A DNA stretch of 64,000 nucleotides from Chaetoderma sp. LZ-2023a. Its lineage: Eukaryota; Mollusca; Caudofoveata; Chaetodermatida; Chaetodermatidae. Where the stretch lies: assembly GCA_034401795.1 (NCBI GenBank), contig CM067374.1:93712398-93776397 (forward strand), given 5' to 3'. This document shows positions 1 to 12,000 of the stretch, piece after piece; position 1 is the first letter of the stretch; every line of letters starts with the position of its first letter. The notes under the pieces are model-generated. The model did not search any database. It had not been told where the DNA came from and saw only the letters and a program-made list of their open reading frames with translations. The translations under genes and the position numbers were made by a program.

Positions 1-476
1 TGATAGGCCATATGCTGGGAGTGTACTCTACCAGTAGCCTGGTCATGGGTGTGATGAAGTGGTATAGGAATATGGAGGCATGTAAGCAAGTATAAAAATC
101 TTATTCTGGTGGCTAAATGCAGAGTAGTTGATTTGGCAAGTAGTGATTGAACGGTAAGTATGTTTTATAGTGGTTAATAAAACTACAGACCATCCTACAA
201 GGGTGTCTGTTGGGGGGATTTAATTTATATGCCAATGATAAAGTATGTGGCGGCCTGGGCCGTTACAGTCTGGACATAGACATAATTTCATTTATTTCAA
301 CAAATATTTTTTTCATGATTTTGAAAAATAATTTAGTCCACAAAGAACATTTCCTAATTGATATATTCAGGCATTAAACCGTTAATCGACAAAAATATCA
401 TCCACTTGTTCAAAACCAGGCTGACTGGGTTTGTTCTCTGTCTGTCCATCTGTCCATCCATGTGTCCGTCTGTCAA

Positions 477-851
477 AATTGGTTTTCCCGCACCTTTTTC
501 CTTTTTAGCACATCAAGATATTTTACAAAGAATTGGTACATTGATTTATTATAAGGAGTTACAGAGCAAGTTTAAGTGTTCAGACATTTGCGTCAACTTT
601 TCATATAGAGTTATTCCCCTTTTGACTTATGAAATACGAAAAATATGAGTTTTCCACACTTTTTTCCCGTTCCTTCAAGATGTTCAACTGAGAATTGGTA
701 CATTGCTTTGTTATGAGAAGTTACAGAGCAAGTTCGAGGTTCAGGCATTTCTGTCAGTTTTTTAGTCATGCCCCTTTCGACTTACGAAATATGCAAAATA
801 TCAGTTTTCTGCACTTTTTTCGCACTCCTTCAAAGTATTCAAGTGAGAATT
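477..851 (+). repeat. Diverged tandem repeat, about 170-190 bp unit
   Basis: Two successive units share 'gaattggtacattg', 'agttacagagcaagtt', 'cgacttacgaaatatg' and 'cacttttttc'. The same unit resumes at 1907-2265, and a fragment occurs near 62742-62830. The block 1-476 before it has no recognised feature except 'ctgtccatctgtccatcc', a pyrimidine-rich lead-in usual in this repeat class. No coding capacity is supported. Confidence 0.75.
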
Positions 852-1906
852 GGTACCGTAAAACACTCATTAGTAACAGCAGCTTCAAATAAGACAAGAG
901 TTGTAAATTATTTAAAACCAAACCTCTGAGAAAGGGGGTCAGCTTCTATTACATGTAGGTATTTCAAGAAAAAACTGGGGAAAAAATGATACAAAAAATA
1001 GCACAAAAATAGAACACATTTTCACGCCATAAAATACACCTGTGCTTAATGTACTTATAACCATCATCGCGGGAGTGAAATTATTAATTGGGATGCCTAA
1101 ATATTGTGCATACTTTAATAAACATTGTTTATTTCATCAAAATTAATCAAAATTTTGACATATGGCGTCGAGAAAAAATAGAAATCACATGATTTATCAG
1201 TGTGCCTTGTCTTGAGTAGATCCTGTCTCTTGGAACTAGTTTCCTTTAGTCGAACCTCCTTGCGGAGTAGTTACGCTTCCGCTTATTGTCTCCCTTTGTA
1301 GGATGAGTTTAGGTTGTTTACTCGAGTAGCGCGAAGATGCTAATATTAGTACCCGGGTAGAGACTTGCTCAATCCACATATATAGGATGGGAGCTTCGAG
1401 TAGCTATGAGAGTGATGGCGTAAACTCGTCCTATCGCGGAAGCTGATTAATACTCGGTAGAATTGTCTGCATTTTACAGACCTAATATACTAGACTCAGG
1501 AACTCGGAATGTACTGTATATATATAATCATTACGTGATGGTAACCGAGTATTCTACATTCAATCTGATCGACATATTTGGTACCTGTTAAAGTAACACT
1601 TTCCGTTGATAGTTGTATTATACAAGGAAGTGACGTAATTTGGATGGTATTTCCGTGAAGTTATTGCAAATTTTTTTTGCAAATCTTGTTTTATTTAACA
1701 TTTGTAAGTTATTTAAGTCACCAATTTTTTTTCATTTACACAAAGTGCTGAAATTTGGATGTGACTGCTATTAGATACATTTGCTGTTTTAAAACTGCTT
1801 TTAAAACTGCTAAGAGATTAGGATGGCTCAACCTCGTAGATTGGCAGGCGACTTCTGTTAAAGATGCGGTTATTATTAGGCGATATAGGGGGTAGGGTGC
1901 TTTATT
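852..1906. mobile_element. Insertion-like block splitting the tandem repeat
   Basis: The tandem unit stops at 'gagaattggtac' near 850 and restarts at 'tgctttattata' near 1908, so the 1.05 kb in between looks like an insertion. Its first half (about 885-1330) reappears in inverted orientation at about 17490-17930, which marks it as an interspersed repeat. I see no clear terminal repeats and no long reading frame, so I cannot name the class. Confidence 0.5.
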
Positions 1907-2265
1907 ATAGGGAGTTACAGAACAAATTCGAGTTTCAAAAATCTTTCGTCAATTTTCAATGAGTTATGCCCCCTTTGTCTTAGGCTATATGAAAAATATC
2001 AATTTCCCACACTTTTTTCGCACTCCTTCAAGACATTCAACTGAGAATGGGTACACATTGCTTTATTATGAGAAGTTACAGCAGAAGTGCTAGTTTCAGC
2101 CATTTCCGTCAATTCTTTAGGGCATTACATCCCCTTTCGAATGAAATACAAAAATATCCGCTTTTCAGACTTATTTTCTTTCTTCACCATTCATGTATTT
2201 AACTGAAACTTGGTATTGGTGCTTTGTTATGAGAAGGATCAAGTTCGAGTTTCAGCTGCTTAATG
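1907..2265 (+). repeat. Continuation of the 170-190 bp tandem repeat
   Basis: Two further units of the repeat at 477-851, with 'gagttacagaacaaattcg', 'ttcaactgagaatgg' and 'gagaagttacag'. Confidence 0.7.
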
Positions 2266-2271
2266 CAATTT

Positions 2272-2890
2272 TTAGCTCACCTGGCCTGACAGTCCCCCAA
2301 AAAATGGACTTCGTCTCATCCATCAACTTTTGCTTTAAAGCACTACTCATCATTAACCACTTGGCCAATTTCAACCAAATTTGGCTGGAAGGACCCTACA
2401 CATGTATGGTCGTAGGTTCCAGAACTTTCATTCAGATTCATCAATTTTTTAGGTGAAAATCTTAAATTTTATGAAAAATGTACCGGAAATTGTCAAATTG
2501 CTTCTTCTTACCATTCTGAGTGATTTCAGCCAAATATGTTTGTAAGTGTCTTATGGTGATGCATTCTAGAATTTACATACAGAATTTTGATTCGTCAATT
2601 TTTGGGTGTGAAATCATAAATTTTATAAAAAATGTACTGGAAATTGTCAAATTTCTTCTTACCATCTTGACCTGTTTTAACCAAATTTGGCTGAATGGAT
2701 GCTATGAGCATAGGTTTTTTTTGGTGCAAATCTTAGATTTCATACAAAATGTACCGGAAATTCTCAAATTGCTTCTTCTTACCATTCTGAGTGATTACAA
2801 CCAAATTTGGCTGAAAGGATCCTGTCGTGATAGGGTCTAGAACTACCGTACAGAAATTTGATTCGTCATTTTCCCCAAATCTCAAACGCA
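2272..2890 (+). repeat. Hairpin-headed long repeat, type B
   Basis: Begins 'tagctcacctggcctg' and continues with tandem copies, about 120-150 bp each, of 'ttcaaccaaatttggctg', 'gaattttgattcgtcaat' and 'gaaaatcttagattt'. The same units form the repeats at 14788-17037, 22322-23085 and 44661-45828. The 3' end is degraded. 2890-3220 holds no recognised feature. Confidence 0.7.
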
Positions 2891-3220
2891 TCAGCAATAG
2901 CTTTCAGCAACATTGGCTGTATTCGACTAGGTGAAAAGTTAGAGTAAATTGGCTCCGTAGAGTATATTTTTTATTCGACTAGTATTTCCCTGGGAAAAAA
3001 AGAGCGCGAAATAAGCCGGAGGCAAAACGTGTGGCGTGTTTCGTGAAGTATGTCACGTGATGCAAAATATGAAAATGCGGGACTTAGGAGCCGAATTCTA
3101 CTATTATTCAGCATTCACTATGTCTGAAAACTGCGCTGAAATGTAGCTTTTATTTTCAAGATAGTAAAATTTATGCGATTTAGTCAGTTTCTGCACCTTC
3201 CACACTGCTAGTGTTTTTAA

Positions 3221-3939
3221 CTCACCTGGCCAGAATGGCCAAGTGAGCTTATGCGATGGCGACCGTCCGTCATCTGTATGTCGTCTGTCATCAGTCATCT
3301 GTCGTCCGTCAACTTTTTCTTTAAATGACCGATTTCAATTATATTTGGCAGGAAGCATCCCTAGGGCATAGAGATTCAAGTTTGTTCAAACGAAGCCGAT
3401 TGGCCAAAATCCAAGATGGCTGCCAGCCAAAATGGCCGGTTTTTAGAAACACTTTAAAAAATCTTCGAAACGCTGGAGGAATTGATTCAAAACTCATAGC
3501 GCATCATCTATTGAGGTAGACCCAAGTTTGTTCACGGCAACCTGATTGGCCGATTTGCCTGGCGGCCATCTTGGATGACCTAGTTTTCCCGAAAATTACT
3601 TCTCCCGAACCGCTGAAGGGATAGACCTGAAATTTGGTAAATATGCTTACGGACCAAGGTCCATTCAAGTTTGTTCAAGGGAAGTTCGTACGTTAAAAAA
3701 CATGGCCACCATCAACCAATAAAAATTTAGCGTTTGTTGGTCATATTGGTTTTTCTGTATTTGATGTATTTTGATGGCGAAAATTGCTTTATATATGCTT
3801 ATCAGTGTGGCGACTTCAAATATGCCACTTTCGAGACTGTCGGATAAGCGGCTTGGCTGCCATCTTGGTTTGTTTTCCCACCATAGTCTCCCATAGTAAA
3901 GCAATGGGCCAATAGTAAAGCAATGCGGAATTCTTTAAA

Positions 3940-3971
<32 letters not shown>

Positions 3972-5421
3972 CAATTATATTTTGGAGGAAGCATGCATAG
4001 GGCATAGAGATCTAAGTTTGTTCAAACGAAGCGGATCGGTCAAAATCCAAGATGGCCGCCGGCCAAAATGGCTGATTTTTAGAAACACTAAAAAATCTTC
4101 TCCGAAACCGCTGGAGGAATTGATTCAAAACTCTTAACACATCATCTGTGGCAACGGTGGACCCAAGTTTGTTCAAGGCGACCTGATTGGCCGATTTGCT
4201 TGGCGGCCATCTTGGATGACCTAGTTTTCGCGAAAACGACTTCTCCCGAACCGCTGAAGGGATAGAGCTGAAATTTTGTAAATATGCTTAGGTACCCACG
4301 GGCCTTTCAAGTTTGTTCAAGGGAAGTCTGTTCGTCTCCCATACTAAAGCAATGGAAAATTTTTAATGTCTTCTCGAGAACCACAGGGCCGATTTCAATT
4401 ATATTTGGCAAGAACAATCCTTAGGGCATAGATATTCAAGTTTGTTCAAATGAAGCCGGTCGGACAATTTGGGCGGCAGCCATTTTGGATGTTGGCCGAT
4501 TTTTAGAAAACTCATTAAATATGATCTAGGGTAACAGCTGAAACAAGTTTGTTCAAGAGAACTTGATTGGCCAAATAGTTCGGCAGCCATCTTGGATGAC
4601 CTAGTTTTTTCGAAAACGACTTCTCCAGAACTGCTGGAAGGATCAGGCTGAAATTTGGGAGATTTGATTAGGGCCTAATGCCCATTAAAATTTGATCAAG
4701 GGAAGTTGATCCGTAAAAAAAATATGGCTGCCGTGGGCCAATCAAATGTAGCATGTTTGGTGGCCATGTTGAATTTCTTTATTTTGACGAATCTTGAAGC
4801 CAAAATTGGTTTTATGTGTTTGGGCATTTCAGATTTGCCATTTTCGAAACTGTCGGACAAACATTTTAGCGGCCATCATGGATCATTTTCCTCCACCTAG
4901 AAACTCCCATGTAATAGGCAATAGGAAATTTCAAGTGTATTTGGCAGAAAACATACTTAGGGCATAGAGATACACGTTTGTTCCAATGAAGCTGGTCTGT
5001 AATTTGCCTGGCAGCCATCCTGGATTTTTGAAATGCCTTTAAAAATCTTCTTTTCCGAATCCGCATGGGGATTGATTCAAAACTCGTGACAGCTTATTTA
5101 CGGAAACAGCTGAATCCAGCTTGTTCAATGGAACTTGATTGCCTAAGGCTTTAGCAGTCATCTTGGATGACCGGGTTTTCATGAAAACAACTTCGTATCC
5201 AGAATCGCTGAACAAATTGGGCCGAAATTTGGGAGATATGATAAGGGACTAAGGGCCGTTAAGTTTTGTTCAAAAGTAGTTAATACATAAAGAAACATGG
5301 CTTCTGTTTTCTTGTTATAATTCTGCTCAACTCTGTAGAGTTCTACTTATTGTTGATAGCCTTTCTGGTTGAAATGCCTATGATGCAGGTGAGTGATACA
5401 GGCCCCTTGGGCCTCTTGTTT
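3221..5421 (+). repeat. Hairpin-headed long repeat, type A, near complete
   Basis: Starts with the hairpin AGCTCACCTGGCC/GGCCAAGTGAGCT, then 'gaccgtccgtcatctg', and ends 'caggtgagtgatacaggcc' plus 'cttgggcctcttg'. The interior is about four diverged ~560-bp units carrying 'atttggcaggaagcatcc', 'caagtttgttcaaacgaag', 'gccatcttgga' and 'cttctcccgaaccgctg'. The start CTCACCTGG and the end CCAGGTGAG are inverted complements. Non-coding; short frames inside are not conserved between units. Confidence 0.85.
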
Positions 5422-6185
5422 CAATCGACTAGTACGTTTGCGTAGAGAACATTTTGGCAACTTCGCAAGTCAATTTACTCTACGGAAAGGTCCCAGCCAA
5501 ATAGAGCCAATGTTTCCCAAATCCACACTTGTCCTCACAGCAACCCGATTGAAAATTTGTCCTAGTTGTTCTTTATACTTTTCTTACTTAGCTACCATTT
5601 ATTTCCCACCTACAAGTACATGTATGTAGCTGCACTCGTGTACATGTATAGGACCAAAAACAAAATTAGAGCAAAATCTGCCCAAAGAATTCTTGTACTC
5701 AGTTTTAAAATTAAAAAATTGGTATAATAAAATTACCACCAGTATTACTCAGCTACCAGTCCAGCTAAATCCTTGCATATTTTTGCTTACCTGTATGTAT
5801 GTCCAGGCATAATTTAGAATTTGGCGTTTGCGTAGCATGTGCATATATATATATTGCTATGCAAATTATAAATTGTATAGTTTCCAGCAAAAATTTAGCA
5901 ATTAATATTAAAGTAAAGAAAATCAATTGCATGAAAATTTTGCATAGCAGATACACCTACGGTATGCATGATGCAGAATGCATAGCAAAGTCTGCCAAAA
6001 TATGTGTAGCAAATTGAGATGCGATACCAGATAAATTATTCCACACTTTTGTGGTCCAAAGACACATAAGACAATCTTGACGTGATAAATATATGTACCT
6101 GTGATTCCATGTCAACAAAGTGAAAATTTTATGAAAAATCGGCTTCGTTTATGTGGTTTCTTCTATTTTCTGCGGTACAATGACA
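5422..6185. other. Intronic stretch without recognised genes
   Basis: AT-rich intron sequence. The only recurrent part is about 6037-6100 ('ttccacacttttgtgg', 'acataagacaatcttg'), which matches 52370-52445 and is therefore a small interspersed repeat. Confidence 0.6.
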
Positions 6186-6583
6186 ATAGACCTTTCCACT
6201 TTATCAACCCATCCTGCATGTATGATGTCATAATCAACTACGCGGAGTGTAGAATGACATCATAATGAACGATGGCGATAAGTACATCACGAACGAGTAT
6301 TTGAAGACGGACTATGCGTTGTAGTACGAATTGTATGTCTACTATTTAATAAATATTGTGTTGAATATCTTGAAACTAATTTGACTCGACGCTGTTGCTT
6401 CCATAGGCAGCATCAGCAGCAAGTCAAATTAGTTACAAAATATTCAACAGCTTAACCTGTATATTTTTCAGGAAATTTGACAGTTAGGGCATTCAGGGAT
6501 TGATCAATCCCAACACGGCGAAGTATGGGTGGATCTTAGATAGAGATGGGTTGGGCATAGCTAAAACTGGAAAGGTTTTGGTG
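6186..6583 (-). mobile_element. Family-2 foldback MITE, reverse copy
   Basis: About 395 bp bounded by ACCTTTCCA and TGGAAAGGT, with 'atgatgtcataatcaac' on one arm and 'gggttgggcatagctaaa' on the other. The middle is a near-perfect palindrome of about 100 bases built on 'tgttgaatatcttgaaac' / 'gttacaaaatattcaacag'. Same family as 8296-8700, 28600-28945, 46798-47205 and 47668-48050. It carries no transposase. Confidence 0.8.
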
Positions 6584-6673
6584 GTGCAGTACATCAAAGT
6601 TGGTGAAAGCCTGGGAATTTATGATGGCATGTCATTGACTACGCATTCTAGTTTCTTTTATTTTCATTTACAG

Positions 6674-6816
6674 ATTTGCTACAGTGTACGAATGAGCCGA
6701 ACGTGTCCATTCCTCAGTTAGCAGACTTGCTGATAGAGCGAGCTCAGCATTCCAATTGGGTAGTTGTATTTAAGTCACTAATAACAGTACACAACCTAAT
6801 GAATTATGGAAATGAG
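6674..6816 (+). CDS. PICALM: PICALM-like exon E1 (ANTH domain, early helices)
   Basis: 143 bases, phase 1 at the start. The acceptor is a good pyrimidine tract ending TTTACAG and the donor is GAG|GTAGGT. It encodes [35 protein letters not shown] and [12 protein letters not shown]. These match the family blocks 'QCTNE.NV.IPQLADSLFER' and '[20 protein letters not shown]'. The split first codon is N|AT; a T in the previous exon would give the Tyr usual here. Helices in this segment form part of the ANTH solenoid right after the membrane-binding lysines, which are not in the window. A MITE copy ends about 90 bases upstream of the acceptor and an oppositely oriented copy lies 1.5 kb downstream. 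Confidence 0.95.
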
Positions 6817-6912
6817 GTAGGTACAGGTACATCTATTCATTTGATGTTATAGTTTATATTAGGTATTGTATGTAACCGTCAGGAATCACATTTTCAAACG
6901 CTTATCAAATGA

Positions 6913-7785
6913 TTAATCCTTTAACACTCATATCAGCTAAAACTGTCTTCTTTTCATGTGGTTTTGAGAAATGTCAATTTGCAGACCAAGAGAAGACTAT
7001 TTTTGAAAATTTATCCAGTGGTAAATGTTCAAAAATAGTCTTCTCTTGGTCTGCAAATTAACATTTTCTTTGAGAAATTTAAAATTTTTGGGAACAAATT
7101 TAAGACTTAACCCTTTAACCCTTGATTTTGTTCAAGAAAATTTAAATTTTCTGTTAGAAAATGTCGATTTGCAGACCAAGTGAAGTATTTTTCAAAATTT
7201 ACCATTGGAATGACTGGCTCGGTTATCGAGCCAGTCATTCCAGTGGTAATTTTTCAAAAATACTCTTCTCTTGGTCTGCAAATCGACATATCTCTAAGAC
7301 CACCGCAGAAGCCATTTTTGGCTGATATGAGGGTTAAAGGGTTAATGGTCAAGCCAGCCAAAAATGGCTTCTACACTCATGACAGTGGTCTTGAAATGTC
7401 CATTTACAGGTCAAGAGAAAACTTTTTGAAATTTAATCACTTGAATAAATGGCTTGATAGCCGAGCCAGTAATTCCAGTCATGCCAGTGGTAAATTAAAA
7501 AAAAATGTCTTAGCATGTCAGCAAGTGTACATTCAGTAAGCGATAATCTAAATTTTCCTGACAAATTTTAACCATTAAAGGGTTAACTTAATGGTAAGGC
7601 TGGCATCTTTTGAGGTGGTATTGAGAAATTATGATTTGTAGACTAAGTGAAGAATTTTCTGTGAAAGTTTACCACAGAAACAACTGGCTCGATGACAGGA
7701 TTGGTTTACTTGGTTGCCGAGCCAGGCATTACAGTGATAAGTTTACAAACTGTACTTCTCTTGGCATGCAATTGAATATAGGATA
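6913..7785. mobile_element. Array of four family-1 TTAA MITEs
   Basis: Four successive copies (about 6913-7110, 7107-7345, 7342-7586, 7588-7785), abutting and sharing or nearly sharing TTAA at the junctions. The family consensus is about 235 bp: TTAACCCTTTAACACTC, then 'gaaatgtccatttgcagac', 'gaaaatttaccactgg', 'aatgactggctcgataatc', and the inverted complement back to GGGTTAAAGGGTTAA. TTAA borders followed by CCC are the hallmark of piggyBac-type insertions; assignment to that superfamily is inference. Single copies fold into one long hairpin. Confidence 0.85.
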
Positions 7786-7880
7786 TAATAGGCGAGGGGC
7801 AGGATTTTTGGAATTTAATGCACCAATCAGTCACACACCCACATCATACATCATTGGAAAGGCCTGAATCTCTACTTTCA

Positions 7881-7908
<28 letters not shown>
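7881..7908. repeat. (AT)n microsatellite
   Basis: Uninterrupted AT dinucleotide run of 28 bases. Confidence 0.95.
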
Positions 7909-7912
<4 letters not shown>

Positions 7913-8295
7913 TGGAGTGCAGCTGTGGTGCAATTTCCGAGGAAAGGAGAGAAAACAAGGGGATGCTAAAACCAATTTTTGCTCATTTTACGTTATTGAT
8001 TTTTTGGAAAATAATACCAGACATGTTTGCAAGTGTCTCGGAGGTAACAGTCAACTTATTACTCTGGTCAAAGATCTACATGTAGGCCCCGGTATCACTC
8101 AGTGGATGGCACGTTTTTAGCTACATATCCAGAATGCAAGAAAGTAGCATTTGGCACACTGCTTCATAATATCCGTGTGTATAAATGGTCAATACATCTC
8201 TCTCAAAATGTTTAACAGTTTTCCTCTATACATGTAGTTGCCCTGAAGTTGATATAAAGGGATTTCATTGGTTAATGCGCTAAATTAACCAGCAA

Positions 8296-8700
8296 CCAAT
8301 GGACCTTTCCATTTTTAGCTATGCCCCGCCCATCACTAGCTAAGCTCCACCCACAGCTCGCTGTGTTTGGATTGATCGACCCCCGAATGCCCTAGCTATC
8401 AATTTCCTGAAAACTATACAGGGAAGCTGTTGAATCTTTTGTAACTAATTAGACTGGGTGCTGTTGCTGCCATAGGCAGCAACAGCGCCCAGTCAAATTA
8501 GTTTCAAAATATTCAACAGAATATTTATTAAATAGTAAAAGCAAACAATTTGTACAACAGCCCATAGACCGTCATCAAATATGCATTCGTGACGTACTTA
8601 TCGACGTCATTCATGATGTCATTCATTATGATGTCATTGTACACACCACGCAGTTCATTATGATGTCATATGATGGGTGGGTACTCTGGAAAGGTGAATT
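8296..8700 (+). mobile_element. Family-2 foldback MITE, forward copy
   Basis: Bounded by ACCTTTCCA (8303) and TGGAAAGGT (8687-8695). Carries 'agctatgccccgcccatc', 'gctaagctccaccca', the palindromic core with 'gctgttgctgcc' / 'ggcagcaacagc', and several TGATGTCAT/GACGTCAT half-palindromes in its right arm. It is in opposite orientation to the copy at 6186-6583. Confidence 0.85.
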
Positions 8701-8898
8701 CTATCTACACAAGATAAGTGCCTTTCCTTCCAATGATGGCAGTTTTTAATATGACAGTTGTTGAGATCATCCATCTTAAAGAACTACAACCATTCAGAAT
8801 TCAAAACTATTTACTATAGCACATGGGTGGATTTATGTGACTACCTGTCTTAGAGACTATTGTGATGACCTCTGTCAATAGGAATTCAGCATTACATT

Positions 8899-8982
8899 GA
8901 TATGGCTATCATTACATGCTTCCTTGTACGGCATAACCAAACTATGGTTATACCTTACAAGGAAGCATGTCATGATAGCCAG
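8899..8982. repeat. Isolated hairpin repeat
   Basis: Arms 'tggctatcattacatgcttc' and 'gaagcatgtcatgatagcca' around a short loop containing 'ataaccaaactatggttat'. A candidate small foldback element; it lies just beyond the 3' end of the antisense gene remnant. Confidence 0.7.
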
Positions 8983-9038
8983 ATAAATATTATTTGATGT
9001 TCATGATTCCGTATACCATAATATCTGTCTACATTTTA

Positions 9039-12000
9039 CTAATCCACATCATCCGCAATGCCACTAAAATGTGTGTGCTTATTTCTGCAATCCTCACTTC
9101 CATTGCAGATGCATGGTAAGTTTTGGCGACTACACACAGTTTATTCCACACACGCTTCTTCATCCACATGCACAGATGAGATCCTGTAGTACTTCAGAAA
9201 CCATAAGGCCTTTGTAAAATACCGACACCACCTGCGTGTCCTATTTCCAACTGTGATCAAATGGAGTCCCGAGGTTTTGCATGGCGATATGGGAGTTGAT
9301 CCAGATTTTAGTTTGTCACAATACTCGTTTTACTTGCTCTACAAAGCTAGTTGCACAAGGGAGCATCTTTATGAGACCAACATTCTTCTGGTATGCTAAA
9401 CGGACACGTAGATCATTACGGTTCTTGTGAGCCACTTTAAATGTTTCTCTTCTCTGGGGTCATACAGTACAGCTATGAGTGTTCTAGCAGCGGAAATCGA
9501 ATCACCAACCTGACCTGACAGGGCTGTAAGATCGCTAAACTCATCAGCCCTATCATAAAGAAGCTTAAATACAGATTTCTTGCCGATGCTGAAGAATGCA
9601 GATGTAGTATCACAACCAGTTATAGCATGTGCAGCAGGCAGTATCTGACAAAATGTTGTTGACAAGACTGCTCAAATTGAATGTACAGGAATTTAACGTC
9701 GCAGATCAATATTATTAGTTACAGTCCCAGTCTGAATCCAGAATTCCTTCGTATTAATTCCTTCGTATTATTAATCATAGGGAAATAGTGAACCGCGAGA
9801 ACTAAAATGTATGTGTCTGGTGATTTGATCACACTCCTGCCTTCTATATTTTCAGATTGTAATGTTGCGTCCACATGTATTGCATGAACCAGCATTCGTG
9901 TATCTGCTTCTTCATGATTACTGTATACTGCCTGAGCTTCTTTTGTTCCAAGTGCATGGACTAATTTGACATATTGGGAATCCGCAAAACCGCCAGCCAA
10001 ATATATCTTGTACTCCGGGTTGGATGCAATTTATTTTGGCGAATTCCTAATCACAGAGTCACATAGAAACCTAATCAATTTCTGTTTGTTTGAATGGACG
10101 TTCAAGAACTTTTTCCACTGAGTAACTGACTGACCAGCAATTACTTCATACTCCAATGAAGCTAGGCTACGGCTACTAATGTTTGCCCGACGCTCTAGCT
10201 CTCCACTCTTAACTGACGATGAATTGTCATATCTATCAAACACTCCTATGAAGGTAAACGCATTCTTAAATCCACACATTATGTCTTTCATGTAGCTCTC
10301 CGCAAGAGAAGTAAATGAGCAATATTTATGTCCATCAAGAGGTTGAATGGTAGCCATTGCGTCTCTTATATACACTGTCCGATGTTTATCAAACAGTTGA
10401 AGTTCATGTTGTTTTGTAGTTATGTTCTCGATCTTGTGACCTAGTTCAGCTTTATTCGTTTTCCTCATCGCTTCATCATCATGGAAGAGAGCTGTGAGTA
10501 CAGGACCAATGGGATGCGAAAGCACATTATCTACAGTTACATCACCAAGACTCCTTGCCAAGGTTAATGCACGACGAAAGACTAATTCAGGACTGACATG
10601 CACATTGCACAGCTACGCATTTGTCACCATTAAGCCTAATTTTGGTCTTTGCTGTCATGTCGGCAAATGTCTTCAGATTTGATTTTGCGATTGTGGAGTA
10701 TAAACTACCAATTTTACCCTCTGACATGGTACTGTGTGTCATGTAATAGTAGCTAACAGTAAGCTTTCTTGAATGTCAGAGGTTGCAAGCACACATGTAG
10801 ATATGTTGATCGGTTCATCTGAAAATGTCTACATCAAACGGGTTTCCCATTCTTTCTCTCAGACGTGATGTTAACCTTGTAAACAGGTTGTTCATCACGT
10901 TTCATAGAAGCTGGTAGCGTTTCCTCATGGATATATTCATCGTCTTCCTTCGTTAAACCTGCACGCTCTCTCATGATGGAAGCATATTCACCCAAAATGT
11001 CTCGTCACACACCGCCTAAATAATGGAGATTTCTAGCGCGTGATGCCCACGATTCCACCGCAGCCTTTGGAATCTTTAATGATCGTCTTCTCAGTCCCTA
11101 TGTCAGACCAAATACCATTTAAGCATCCAGGCTTTTGGTCGGAAAGCAAACTGTTCTCACTCGAATGCATGCTGAATCTCGGCTGGAAGGCTAAGCATGT
11201 CCAACAGGTATACTGGTGCCTACCGTGCACGGTTTGCTGCAAAGTAGTATGGTAACATATGACTCTGGCTACTGAATGGAGAAACCAATCACCTTTGCGT
11301 TCTGCCAGAATATTTTGTAGGAGTTGTACACTTGAGAAACATGTCCCAATATTTGAATGTTGGTGACTTTGAATATCCTGATTGTCGATACATTTCAAAG
11401 TGTTCTACAAAGTGCTCTAGTAATGAATGATTCAAGCCTATGCTCATCTCTGTTACATTTTCGTTATGTTCTCTGATGTCAGTCTGTGTATCTACCAGCA
11501 TCTGCCAAAATGAGAAGGGGTGCCTTTGAGAATGTCATTCTTTTCACACCATTTGAGGAAACCGCATAACCACAGCTCTGATAAAGCCTCATGGGTTAGC
11601 ATTAGGCCATGAACAGCATGGTTGAGTTGTAGCATCTGATCCACTGTACAGCCAGAATAATCCTCTGAATTGGCTAATAAGTCTAAGCCCACCATCCACC
11701 CATAATTTGCCAATTTCTGCTATATAGGTGGTGAGCACATGAAAGCCACTCAAGCGTATTGTGTGTGTGTCTGGAATTCATCATGTGCGGTCCACTTTAC
11801 CTGTTTCGCAATGGCATACAGTTGCAGGTCCATGGTTTGAACAGAATTAATTTGACCAAGTCTATTAGACATATCCTTACATTCTTTCATTGTAGTGTAT
11901 ACTGTTTTCATATCAGTCAGTTTAGCGTCTATAATAGGTTCATAGGCAATAGCAGTGTACGTATGTTTGGCTTCCGATAACATACTATTAAACCCTCTCC

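Noticed and set aside
1160..1190. ATGGCGTCG as a possible first PICALM exon
   Set aside because: It does not continue into the conserved N-terminus with the lysine cluster, has no matching phase-1 donor, and lies in an interspersed repeat.
7180..7867. Several frames of 70-120 residues in the MITE array
   Set aside because: They read across palindromic MITEs, similar frames appear in other copies only by descent, and they encode both arms of a hairpin.
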